Positions 43,041-51,218 of a stretch of DNA of 64,000 bases are shown here, piece after piece. A program made the position numbers and the translations under genes. Position 1 is the first letter of the stretch; each line of letters opens with the position of its first letter. Under the pieces are notes generated by a model. The model did not search any database. It was given only the letters and a program-made list of their open reading frames with translations, and was not told where the DNA came from. This stretch comes from CAIYRG01 sp963747255. Lineage in GTDB: Bacteria > Pseudomonadota > Alphaproteobacteria > Micropepsales > Micropepsaceae. The DNA is taken from assembly GCA_963747255.1 (NCBI GenBank), contig CAVVEG010000017.1, forward strand, positions 496,001 to 560,000, written 5' to 3'.

Positions 43041-44246
43041 CTATTCGTGGCGGAGGGCTTCGATGGGATCGAGGCGGGCGGCGCGGCGGGCGGGGAAATA
43101 GCCGAACGCGATTCCGATTGCGGCCGAGAACAAAAAAGCCAGCACGACGATTCCGGGCGACGGCACGAAGGCAAGCTTGAGGAAATGCGTGCCGGCAGCC
43201 GACGCCCCAAGTCCGACCAGGATGCCAATCAATCCCCCGAAGGCTGACATCATCACGGCTTCGACGAGGAACTGCGTAAGGACGTCGCGTTCACGGGCGC
43301 CGATGGCCAACCGGATGCCGATTTCGCGGGTGCGCTCGGTCACCGAGACGAGCATGATGTTCATGATGCCGATTCCGCCGACGACGAGGCTGACGGCGGC
43401 GACGGCGGAGAGAAAGATCGTCAGCACGCCTGTCGTCGTCTCCAGGATCTGGGTGATCTGGGCCATGTCATTGGCCTGAAAATCGTCCGGTGTGCCGCGC
43501 GCGAGATGTCGGCGTTCGCGCATCAGGCGGGTCAGATCGCTTTTCACGCGCGGCATGTCCTCGGCGCGTTGTGCGGCGATCCACATCGTCCCGACATTGG
43601 TGTTGCCGGCGAGCCGGCGCTGCACGGCGCGGACGGGCATCACTACAATGTCGTCCTGATCCTGTCCGAACGTGGACTGACCTTTCACCGAGAAAATCCC
43701 GATCACCTCGCAGGGAACATCGCGGATACGGATCTCCGCCCCAAGCGGGTCCTGCGCGCCGAACAGTTTGGTACGAATGGTCTGGCCGATTACACAGACG
43801 GCTTTGCCGCTGCGGATTTCCGCGTCGGTGAAGACGCGCCCGGTGGTGAGCGGCCATTCGCGGGCGTCAAAATAGGCGTTGTCGGTGCCCGCGATCTGGG
43901 TCGAATGATTCTGATTGCCCTCAACGGCAATTTCAGACCGCATCACCACGGGAGCCACGGCGCGCAGATTGCCGATTTCGCGCTTTATCGCATCGACGTC
44001 GGCGGGATCGAAAGCGCTGGCATCGGATTGGGCGCCGCCCATGCGGCGGGTTCCCGGCGCGAGGATCAGCAGATTGCGTCCGAGAGAACTGATGCTGGAG
44101 GTCACGCTGGCGGTTGCACCATTGCCGAGCGTCACCATTGCAATCACCGCGGCGACCCCAATGATGATGCCGAGTGTGGTCAGCGCAGCCCGCATCAGGT
44201 TGCGGCGTATTTCGCGGATTGCGAGGATCAGGGCATTTTCGATCAT
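43041..44246 (-). CDS. MacB-like ABC transporter permease (FtsX/MacB core)
   Basis: A 401-residue membrane protein: one N-terminal membrane helix (LTTLGIIIGVAAVIAMVTLG), a large periplasmic MacB_PCD domain (about 45-250), and three C-terminal FtsX helices (VLTIFLSAVAAVSLVVGGIG, and two more after 330). The sequence VTERTREIGIRLAIGARERD is typical. Its start overlaps the ATPase stop by four bases. It forms the permease of a tripartite-type mechanotransmission exporter together with the ATPase and the HlyD-type adaptor upstream. Cargo unknown. Confidence 0.92.
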   Translation of the reverse strand: MIENALILAIREIRRNLMRAALTTLGIIIGVAAVIAMVTLGNGATASVTSSISSLGRNLLILAPGTRRMGGAQSDASAFDPADVDAIKREIGNLRAVAPVVMRSEIAVEGNQNHSTQIAGTDNAYFDAREWPLTTGRVFTDAEIRSGKAVCVIGQTIRTKLFGAQDPLGAEIRIRDVPCEVIGIFSVKGQSTFGQDQDDIVVMPVRAVQRRLAGNTNVGTMWIAAQRAEDMPRVKSDLTRLMRERRHLARGTPDDFQANDMAQITQILETTTGVLTIFLSAVAAVSLVVGGIGIMNIMLVSVTERTREIGIRLAIGARERDVLTQFLVEAVMMSAFGGLIGILVGLGASAAGTHFLKLAFVPSPGIVVLAFLFSAAIGIAFGYFPARRAARLDPIEALRHE

Positions 44247-44968
44247 GACGCCGCCCTCTCGCGGACAGGAACCTCGTCGCGACGGGTGAAACTGGAATCG
44301 GAGGCGACGCGCCCATCGAGGAAGCGGATATGCCGCTTTGCATAAGCGGCGATATCCTCCTCATGCGTTACCAGAACGATGGTGATGCCGTTTTCGTCAT
44401 TGAGGCGGCGAAACAACTGCATGAGTTCATGGCTTCGCGCCGTATCGAGATTTCCCGTGGGTTCATCGGCGAACACGACCGATGGATTGGTCACGAGAGC
44501 CCGCGCAATGGCGACACGCTGCTGCTGGCCGCCCGACAATTCCGCCGCAGTATGGGTTTCGCGATCGGACAAGCCGACAAGGGCAAGGGCCCGGCGCGCA
44601 AGTTCGCGACGCTCCTTGCGCGCGACACCGCGATAGATCAGCGGCAATTCCAGATTTTCCAGTGCCGACGTGCGTTTCAACAGGTTGAAGCCCTGAAAGA
44701 CGAAGCCAAAGTAATTGCGCCGGATAAGTGCGCGTTGATCGCGCGTCAGCGACTTCAGATCGACGCCGTGAAAATAATAATGCCCCGAGGTCGGCGTATC
44801 GAGGCAGCCGAGAATATTCATGGCCGTGGATTTACCGGAGCCCGATGGGCCGAGAACCGCCACAAACTCTCCCGTGCCGATGCGCAGATTGATGTGGTCC
44901 ACCGCGACCACGGCGGCTTCGCCATGGCCATAGACCCTGGTCACATTATCGAACCGGATGATCTCCAC
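44243..44968 (-). CDS. MacB-like ABC transporter ATP-binding protein
   Basis: From a GTG at 44968 (one base after the adaptor stop) the protein has 241 residues, as usual for LolD/MacB ATPases. Walker A is GPSGSGKS (about residue 40), the signature LSGGQQQRVAIARAL, and Walker B VVFADEPT with the H-loop VTHEED. The upstream frame extends far into the adaptor gene and holds other possible starts (for instance an ATG at 45064), but the GTG gives the family length. It energises the permease encoded next. Confidence 0.9.
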   Translation of the reverse strand: MEIIRFDNVTRVYGHGEAAVVAVDHINLRIGTGEFVAVLGPSGSGKSTAMNILGCLDTPTSGHYYFHGVDLKSLTRDQRALIRRNYFGFVFQGFNLLKRTSALENLELPLIYRGVARKERRELARRALALVGLSDRETHTAAELSGGQQQRVAIARALVTNPSVVFADEPTGNLDTARSHELMQLFRRLNDENGITIVLVTHEEDIAAYAKRHIRFLDGRVASDSSFTRRDEVPVRERAAS

Positions 44969-44969
44969 G

Positions 44970-46199
44970 TCAGGCGCCAGACGCCGTCGTTCCGGCGATA
45001 TCGGTGATGACCTTGTCGCCGGGTTTGAGAGCGCCGGAAAGGACTTCGGTGTTGCGTCCGTCATTGCGCCCGAGTTTGACGTCGCGTGCCGCGGGTTTGC
45101 CGTTTTCCAGAACCCACACGCGGCCTGCGATCTGGCCGTTCCGGCTGGTGCTTTGGGAAACCTCGGCAAACTCTTTCCCCGGCGGGGTGAAACGGAGTGC
45201 TCCGTTCGGCACGAGCAATGCCTGGGCGGTTTTCGACACCGTGATGTTCACGTTGGCAGTCATCCCGGGCCGCAACAGCATGGAAGAATTATCAACCGTC
45301 AGAATGCCCTGATAGGTGACAACACCGTTGGTGGTTTTGGGCGAATTGCGGACTGACGAAAGCCGCGCCTCGAATTCGCGCTGCGGGTAGGCGTCCACGG
45401 TAAAGCTCGCCCCCTGCCCTTCCCGCACCGAACCGATATCGGCTTCGTCAATATCCACCTGCAACTGCATCGTGGAGAGATCCGTCGCCAGCGTGAACAG
45501 AACAGGGGTCTGGAAGGCGGCGGCGACCGTCTGGCCCTTGGAAATCTTGCGGTCGAGTACGATTCCATCGATCGGGGATCGCACCTGGGCAAACCCGAGT
45601 TGGGTCCGGTACAAGCCCGCCTGCGCGCCGGCACTATCAACATCGGCTTTGGATTTACTGACAGCGGCCAGTGCGCGCTGGTAATCAGCCTCTGCCGTCT
45701 GAAGATCCTGCTCCGACATCCCGCCAATCTTGAACAGCGCACGGGCGCGATCGCGCTTCTTCAAAGTCAGGTCCACGGTCGCTGCATTATTGGCGACATC
45801 GGCGCGTGCGGCATTCTGGGCCGCCAGGGCCTGGGCCAGTTGCGCGTGAATCTGATCCGTGTTGATGACAGCCAGAATCTGGCCCTTCTTCACATGGTCA
45901 TTGTAATCGACATTGACCTGATCAACCGGGCCCGAGATTTGCGCGCCAACATCGACCTGATCCTGCGGCTGCAAAGTTCCGGTCGCGCTGACGGTCACGG
46001 TTAGCGATCCGGTTGTGACGGGAGCGGCGACGTAAGGCGAGGTTGCGCCGCGCCAAGGATAGAAATATGCGCCAACGGCAACCGCGATGAGTACCAGGAC
46101 GAGCAACAGCCGCGGCCACGTCACCAGACGGCGCGGTTTCAGCTCCAGCTCGAGGGTTCTCGCCAGATCCGCTTCCGCAGTCCTGAATTGGTCGTTCAT
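44970..46199 (-). CDS. MacA-like periplasmic adaptor (HlyD/RND adaptor family)
   Basis: A 409-residue adaptor: one membrane anchor (LLLVLVLIAVAVGAYFYPW, about residues 31-49), then a lipoyl-like and beta-barrel domain with PQDQVDVGAQISGPVDQV, a coiled-coil hairpin (about 105-200) and VRSPIDGIVLDRKISKGQTV after it. It is the first gene of a three-gene operon in MacA-MacB order and would link the permease to an outer-membrane channel. No TolC gene is in the window, so the channel is presumably elsewhere. Exported substrate unknown. Confidence 0.92.
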   Translation of the reverse strand: MNDQFRTAEADLARTLELELKPRRLVTWPRLLLVLVLIAVAVGAYFYPWRGATSPYVAAPVTTGSLTVTVSATGTLQPQDQVDVGAQISGPVDQVNVDYNDHVKKGQILAVINTDQIHAQLAQALAAQNAARADVANNAATVDLTLKKRDRARALFKIGGMSEQDLQTAEADYQRALAAVSKSKADVDSAGAQAGLYRTQLGFAQVRSPIDGIVLDRKISKGQTVAAAFQTPVLFTLATDLSTMQLQVDIDEADIGSVREGQGASFTVDAYPQREFEARLSSVRNSPKTTNGVVTYQGILTVDNSSMLLRPGMTANVNITVSKTAQALLVPNGALRFTPPGKEFAEVSQSTSRNGQIAGRVWVLENGKPAARDVKLGRNDGRNTEVLSGALKPGDKVITDIAGTTASGA

Positions 46200-46440
46200 T
46201 CCCAGACGCTCACTTCACGAAGGCATTTACGGGACGAACCTAATCCGGTTGCCCCGTCTGAAGGATTCTACCGCGCGTGCAAAACCCTTCTTACGGTTTG
46301 TAGCAGACTATAATATAAGCTTGCTTATGAAATAACAACCTGATAAGTGGATAAAAGTACTCGGTTTTCCGGATTGGCGCCCCGAGGCGCCGGAACGTCC
46401 GGAATTCGGTTCCGCGGGTTGGAATGCTACAGGATACCAG

Positions 46441-47247
46441 GTGTCAAAGCGAATGCGCCAAGTGGCGACGATGCTCTCTGTTTGCGTCTCTATTGCGGCG
46501 ATCACCTCTCCCGCCGCCGCCAGGATGGCGGTTCCGGATACTCCGTGTCAAACCGCGGCCGCCGCGGCGCCGATCGCGCGCTCGTCTCCCTTCGTCCGGG
46601 AGGCGTCTCGGCGTTTCGGGATTGCGGAAGACTGGATTAAAGCCGTGATCAGGATGGAAAGCGGCGGACACACGACGTCGGTGGATGGCGTTCCCATTAC
46701 GTCAAAAAAGGGCGCGATGGGATTGATGCAATTGATGCCGGAGACGTGGCGCGACATGCAGCGTCAGTATGGTCTGGGCCCGGACCCGTTTGATCCGCAT
46801 GACAATGTTCTGGCCGGCACCGCGTATCTGCGCTGGCTTTACGAGAAATTCGGGTTTCCCAAAATGTTCGCCGCGTATAATGCAGGACCGGCGACGGTTG
46901 ATGCGCAGCCGGCGAGCCTGCGCGGACTGCCGCAGGAGACGCGCGCCTATGTGCGCGGCATAGCCCGGATATTGGGAACAAGAGCCACCGGGGCGGCCGC
47001 CACAGCCGGTGAAGAACCGCAGGCATCCGAAATCGCGGCGAATGCAGGTACGATGGTGACGTTGACCCGGCCGGACGGGGAACACGTTCCGATCGAAGCG
47101 TCCGCGGTGACCGCGATCAGGGCATCATTGCCGGGCGAATTTACCGCAGGCGTGCAAACCGTTCTCTCGCTCGGACAGCGATTGCAGGGTGTTCGGGAAA
47201 GCCCGGAAAAGGTGGTGGCGCTTTTTAAGCGCCACGGAGAGACATAA
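46441..47247 (+). CDS. Lytic transglycosylase, SLT domain
   Basis: A 268-residue exported protein. A GTG at 46441 is used, with AGGA seven bases before it; an ATG at 46453 is also possible. The signal peptide is followed by the SLT fold: FGIAEDWIKAVIRMESGG with catalytic Glu73, KGAMGLMQLMPETW and AAYNAGPATVDA. It cleaves peptidoglycan strands with anhydro-muramic acid formation in the periplasm. The C-terminal 90 residues lack a clear domain. It stands alone next to the MacAB operon, with a 241-base promoter gap. Confidence 0.9.
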   Translation: MSKRMRQVATMLSVCVSIAAITSPAAARMAVPDTPCQTAAAAAPIARSSPFVREASRRFGIAEDWIKAVIRMESGGHTTSVDGVPITSKKGAMGLMQLMPETWRDMQRQYGLGPDPFDPHDNVLAGTAYLRWLYEKFGFPKMFAAYNAGPATVDAQPASLRGLPQETRAYVRGIARILGTRATGAAATAGEEPQASEIAANAGTMVTLTRPDGEHVPIEASAVTAIRASLPGEFTAGVQTVLSLGQRLQGVRESPEKVVALFKRHGET

Positions 47248-47268
47248 TCCGCTCGATACCCGGTGGCG

Positions 47269-47697
47269 CTATTTTGCCATCGGGACATCGGGGACGCCGT
47301 TGCTAAAACTGTTTGGATTTTCAGCGCCGGGGCCCTGGCCGGCCTCGCAGACGCGCGTCACTTCCTTTTGCAAATTTTCCAATGCCTTCTGTTGCGCCTG
47401 CACCTGCTTCTGGAGTGCCGCGATCTGCATTCGCATATCTTCGCCAGCCAGCGTCCCGCCCGGAATCCACGAACCCAGCGGCGCGGCGGGCGTCGGTGGA
47501 CCCGTCATGTTCTTCAGCCGCGCAATCGCCTGCTGATTTTCGAGAGCGTTCAGGCGCGCTTCCTCATTGCGGATGCGCAGATACATGCCATCATTCGCGG
47601 GCTGAGCGAAGGCTGAGGAGTCAAACTCCCCGCGCACGACCAGCGCCACGGCCACCCCCGCAACAAACCACACTGCCTTCCGCACAATTCCGCGCAT
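47269..47697 (-). CDS. Secreted coiled-coil hypothetical protein
   Basis: A 142-residue protein from an ATG at 47697 (a GTG at 47706 adds three residues). The N-terminus has an export or anchor segment (AVWFVAGVAVALVVRG). A Pro-rich linker follows, and then a coiled coil (MRMQIAALQKQVQAQQKALE, continuing into NLQKEVTRVC). The C-terminus is loose. No named domain is recognised. It may be an anchored periplasmic spacer. It is convergent with the transglycosylase, 21 bases away. Confidence 0.6.
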   Translation of the reverse strand: MRGIVRKAVWFVAGVAVALVVRGEFDSSAFAQPANDGMYLRIRNEEARLNALENQQAIARLKNMTGPPTPAAPLGSWIPGGTLAGEDMRMQIAALQKQVQAQQKALENLQKEVTRVCEAGQGPGAENPNSFSNGVPDVPMAK

Positions 47698-48054
47698 CAC
47701 GAACACCGCGCTCCGAAAGATCCTCCGTGGAATCTAAGTCTCGTTTCGGGGGGAGAGTCCAACTTCCAAAGCAAATTCACGCAATCGTTAGGGTCAACAG
47801 GACGCGTGGCCAACGACGAAGCGGCTGCCTCGAATGACGGCTCAGGGTCCATGTCGCAGGATCGGTGATGCCCCGGGCATAGCGAAATTCGGTTTGCCGG
47901 TATTAGGCGGACTGTCGCCATAAGCGTCCGTCCGCCTCTGAATCAGCCGTCATGCAATGAACCCGATATGTTACAGTCCGCAAGGGCCGGGGCATTGTTG
48001 GACGCGCCTTTGCACTCCGCTTTGCCGGCCTGCGGCCAAAGACGAGGAGTCGTT
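47698..48054. other. 357-base gap between a minus-strand gene and the SMP-30-like gene
   Basis: It holds the promoters of two divergent genes. No frame with a good ribosome-binding site and no strong hairpin was seen, apart from GACGAGGAG just before the ATG at 48055. Confidence 0.5.
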
Positions 48055-49093
48055 ATGAAACTGAAAACGATGTGCACGATCGCGTGCTGTTTCATTGGAT
48101 CGAACTCTTGTGCTCGACGGGATCGCCGTCGCGCAGCAAAGGACCGGCGGAGCCTTCCCGCAGCCCGCCGCCGAAAAGCAGGTTACGGTCACCGGGATTC
48201 CAGGAGTGATCGCCGCCGGAGCCCCGTGGAAGCTTGTGTGGCAAGGCCCCGACAACGCCGATGGTCTCGTCGGCACGAAAGACGGCGGAATCCTGTTTGC
48301 GCAAGAGCAGCCCAGCACGGTTGGCCGGCTCGATCCAAAGGATGAATTCTCCATCTTTGCCACGGACACTCACGGCACCGGAGCCCTCGGCATCGACTAC
48401 AAGGGCCGCGTCATCGGCGTTGAGCGCACCTGCTCGGATCCGGGCGGTCATCCCGACCAGTGCCATGAGCCGGCGCAGTTGATCGTCATCGAAATGGGCA
48501 ACATGCATCGGACACTGGCCAGCGAATATAACGGCAAGACGTTCTGGCGCATGGGCGAACTCGTCTGCGATTCGAAGGGCGGCGTCTACTTCTCCGACGA
48601 CAATGGCACCTACTTCGTCAATGCCGCCGGCAAAGTCAGCCTCGTCGCAGACAAGCAATTGCGCACAAACGGCATGGCGCTCAGCCGCGATGAAAAGACG
48701 CTCTATGTCACCAACAGAAAGACTCTTGTGGCCTTCGATATCGCTCCCGATGGCACCACCACCAATCAGCGCGACTTTGCCAGGCTTGAAGGCGGCGGCA
48801 ACGGCGACGGAATGACGATCGACTCCGAAGGCCGTCTCTACGTCGCCTCCGGCGATCCGGGCATTCAGGTTTTCAGCGCCGAAGGAAAATACCTGGGCAT
48901 CATTCCTCTACCAAGGTCTTCCTCCAGTGTCGCGTTTGCCGGCCCCGGCAAGAAATTCCTCTACGCCAAGGGCGCCGGCATGAAGACCCGGGACGGCCAG
49001 GAATTCAGAACGACCGACGGTGTCAGGAATAACGCCAAGGCGATCTACAAAATCGACATGATCGCCCAAGGTTACATGGGCCGCCCGAAATAG
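48055..49093 (+). pseudogene. SMP-30/gluconolactonase-like secreted protein, frameshift in the signal peptide region
   Basis: The ATG at 48055 has the strongest ribosome-binding site here (GACGAGGAG). It encodes MKLKTMCTIACCFIG, a signal peptide start, but this frame then leaves coding sense. The rest of the protein (GIPGVIAAGAPWKLVWQGP onward) is in the +1 frame from about 48095-48110 to 49093, with one extra base between. The mature part shows the six-bladed beta-propeller pattern of SMP-30 proteins (VYFSDDNGTYFV, LRTNGMALSRDEKTLYVTN, GDGMTIDSEGRLYVAS). These act as lactonases or related calcium enzymes; substrate unknown. It is a paralogue of the convergent gene at 49120. Confidence 0.78.
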
Positions 49094-49119
49094 CCCTCCC
49101 AAGCACCCCATGTCTCTAG

Positions 49120-50097
49120 CTACTTTGCGCGGCCCATGAATCCACGGGCAAGCATCGGAATCCGAAGCAGCGTGCCGCCGCCAGCAACGTAGAGCGTCCG
49201 CTTGTCGGGGCCACCGAACCCCAGGTTCTGACAGCGCCGCGTGATGCACCATACCGGGATAGCGCCCAGGTGCTGACCAGTCGGGCTCAGGACTTCGATC
49301 CCCGCATCCGTCAGCGCATACAACCGGCCGTCGTCATCGGTGACCAGCCCATCGGCCCTCGAGATAGGCGGCTCCGTCGGGGGACGCGACACGTCCCGTC
49401 CCACATAGGTGGCGAAGACCCTGCGATTGGCGAGGCGGCCGTCCGGCTGCACATCGAACGCATAGATGTTGATGCCCTGCGTGTCGTTCACATAGAGCGT
49501 CTTTTCATCATGGCTGAGCTGCAGGCCGTTTGGAGCCTTGATCCCCTCGTCCACCACACGGATTATCGCGCCGCCGGGCGGCACGTAGTACACCGCGGAG
49601 GCCGGAGGGTCCGTGAAGTACAGGCCGCCTTTGAGGTTCGCGACGATGTCGTTCGGACGGCCGAAGGGCTTCCCCTGGTAGTTGTCCGCGATGATTCTCT
49701 CCTTCCCTTTCGGCCATACGACGCGAGGTCCAAGGAAACCCGGCCTCGTCTGGATCGAAATGAGTTCGCCCTGCGCGTCGAAGGTCATGCCGAGCGGGTT
49801 GAGCAACCCACCCAGGAAGGTGACGGGCTGATCATGTTCGTCCAGCCTCACAATGCGATTGGCCTGCGATTCGGAGAAGATCAGGCCAACGTTCGGGAGC
49901 CAGAAGGGATCGTCCGAACTCGTAAGTCCCTTGAGCACCACCTGGGGCATCGTTCCGCCGGCGATAACGCCCGGTATATCGGGAGCCGGCTGCAGCTGAA
50001 CGGTGTTGGGTGGAGTCTGAGCAACAGTCGAGGAGGAACCGCTCAGGCCCGCGGTCAGCAGCGCGAGGGTCAACGTCACGAACGCATGTCGAATCAT
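49120..50097 (-). CDS. Secreted SMP-30/gluconolactonase-like protein
   Basis: A 325-residue exported protein, signal peptide to about residue 26. The propeller blades show GLYFTDPPASAVYYVPPGG, IKAPNGLQLSHDEKTLYVND and ADGLVTDDDGRLYALTDAG. The C-terminus GFMGRAK nearly repeats GYMGRPK of the 48055 protein, so the two are paralogues arranged tail to tail. The fold suggests a calcium-dependent lactone hydrolase in the periplasm. Intact here, unlike its neighbour. Substrate unknown. Confidence 0.85.
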   Translation of the reverse strand: MIRHAFVTLTLALLTAGLSGSSSTVAQTPPNTVQLQPAPDIPGVIAGGTMPQVVLKGLTSSDDPFWLPNVGLIFSESQANRIVRLDEHDQPVTFLGGLLNPLGMTFDAQGELISIQTRPGFLGPRVVWPKGKERIIADNYQGKPFGRPNDIVANLKGGLYFTDPPASAVYYVPPGGAIIRVVDEGIKAPNGLQLSHDEKTLYVNDTQGINIYAFDVQPDGRLANRRVFATYVGRDVSRPPTEPPISRADGLVTDDDGRLYALTDAGIEVLSPTGQHLGAIPVWCITRRCQNLGFGGPDKRTLYVAGGGTLLRIPMLARGFMGRAK

Positions 50098-50491
50098 GGC
50101 AACGCGGTTCCTTTACTGGTCAAGACGTCGGCACTCTGGTGCGACGGGCGGAATCTACCCACGCATACCATGCGCCGCGCGGGCGAGTTTACGGCATGTT
50201 CAGGCCGATAGTGAATGTCCAGTTTGGGGTCAAGCCGGATCGGCAATCTACGGTTCGAGATCACGTGTGCAGGTCGGTTCGTCGCCAAATGGCGGTCGTG
50301 CTGCAGGCCCTGAACCTGAAGCCCCATGGCGCCGCGCAGGATTTGAGTTGTGTGCGGCCCCGCTTCGGCGGCCTTTTCTTGCGCCGCCATGTCGATCGAT
50401 TTTAACAACTCTTCAACCATGTTTGGCTGATGTTCACGGCGCGACAAGAGCCGGCTCGGGTCGAACGGGTTCACAGCGGTGAGAGGTGAAT
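50098..50491. other. 394-base gap without a convincing gene
   Basis: The gap separates two divergent genes. A minus-strand frame crossing it has a possible short start near 50420 but poor coding quality, so it was not called. No hairpin or repeat of note. Confidence 0.45.
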
Positions 50492-51193
50492 ATGAAGCGC
50501 TCCATTCTTCCCGGTATGCTGGCTTTGGCGCTGTCGAGCGCAGGCTGCGGCACGTTTTCCGATTCCCACGGTTCGAGCACAGGGCTTCCGGCCGCAAAGC
50601 AGGCTCAAGCGCCGTCCAAACCTGTGTTCGGATCGGGTCCCGAAGTGACCATTTTCCTCAAACAGGCGCAGGACGCCCGTTCTGCAGGAGATATGAACAC
50701 TGCCGCCAGGATCCTGACGCAACTGGTGTTGGTCGCGCCGGAAGACCCGCAGGTGATTGGCGAATACGGCAAGGTGCTTGCGGCGCAGGGGCGGAGCAAT
50801 GACGCGCTCGCGTTTCTGGAAACGGCCATCCGGCTTCAGCCGGGCGATTGGACGCTCTATTCGGCCCAGGGCGTAGCCTACGATGAGCAAGGCAAATACC
50901 TGTCGGCCCAGGCGTCTTATGCGCGCGCACTGGAATTGAAGCCGGGTGAACCTGCTGTTCTCAACAACGATGCCCTCTCGCACATCAAGGCGGGCGATCT
51001 GGCGGGGGCTGAAAATCTGCTACGTCAGGTTTCCAACGACTCACCAGATTACGCCCAGACCGCGAAAAGCCTCGCTCTTTTGGAAAAACTGAAGCCCAAC
51101 GCGGCGCCGGCGCGACCGATCACCGCCGAGGATAACCAGATGCCCGCGCCAGTCGCGGCAGCGATGCTGATTATGCCGAAAGTGGACCGGTAG
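50492..51193 (+). CDS. TPR lipoprotein-like protein (TadD-like)
   Basis: A 233-residue protein from the ATG at 50492 after GAGAGG. The N-terminus (LPGMLALALSSAGC) ends in a Cys at residue 21 with a near-lipobox, so membrane anchoring as a lipoprotein is likely. About three TPR units follow (DARSAGDMNTAARILTQLVL, VLAAQGRSNDALAFLETAIR, QGKYLSAQASYARALELKPG). TadD-type proteins help pilus assembly; no other tad genes are in the window, so that role is uncertain. It is convergent with clpB. Confidence 0.78.
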   Translation: MKRSILPGMLALALSSAGCGTFSDSHGSSTGLPAAKQAQAPSKPVFGSGPEVTIFLKQAQDARSAGDMNTAARILTQLVLVAPEDPQVIGEYGKVLAAQGRSNDALAFLETAIRLQPGDWTLYSAQGVAYDEQGKYLSAQASYARALELKPGEPAVLNNDALSHIKAGDLAGAENLLRQVSNDSPDYAQTAKSLALLEKLKPNAAPARPITAEDNQMPAPVAAAMLIMPKVDR

Positions 51194-51218
51194 AGAGCTT
51201 TGCCGGTGCGCCTTCAGA

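Noticed and set aside
50094..50597. Minus-strand frame of 167 codons over the gap before the TPR gene
   Set aside because: Overlaps the TPR gene start, irregular composition, no clear ribosome-binding site; a shorter form could not be supported.
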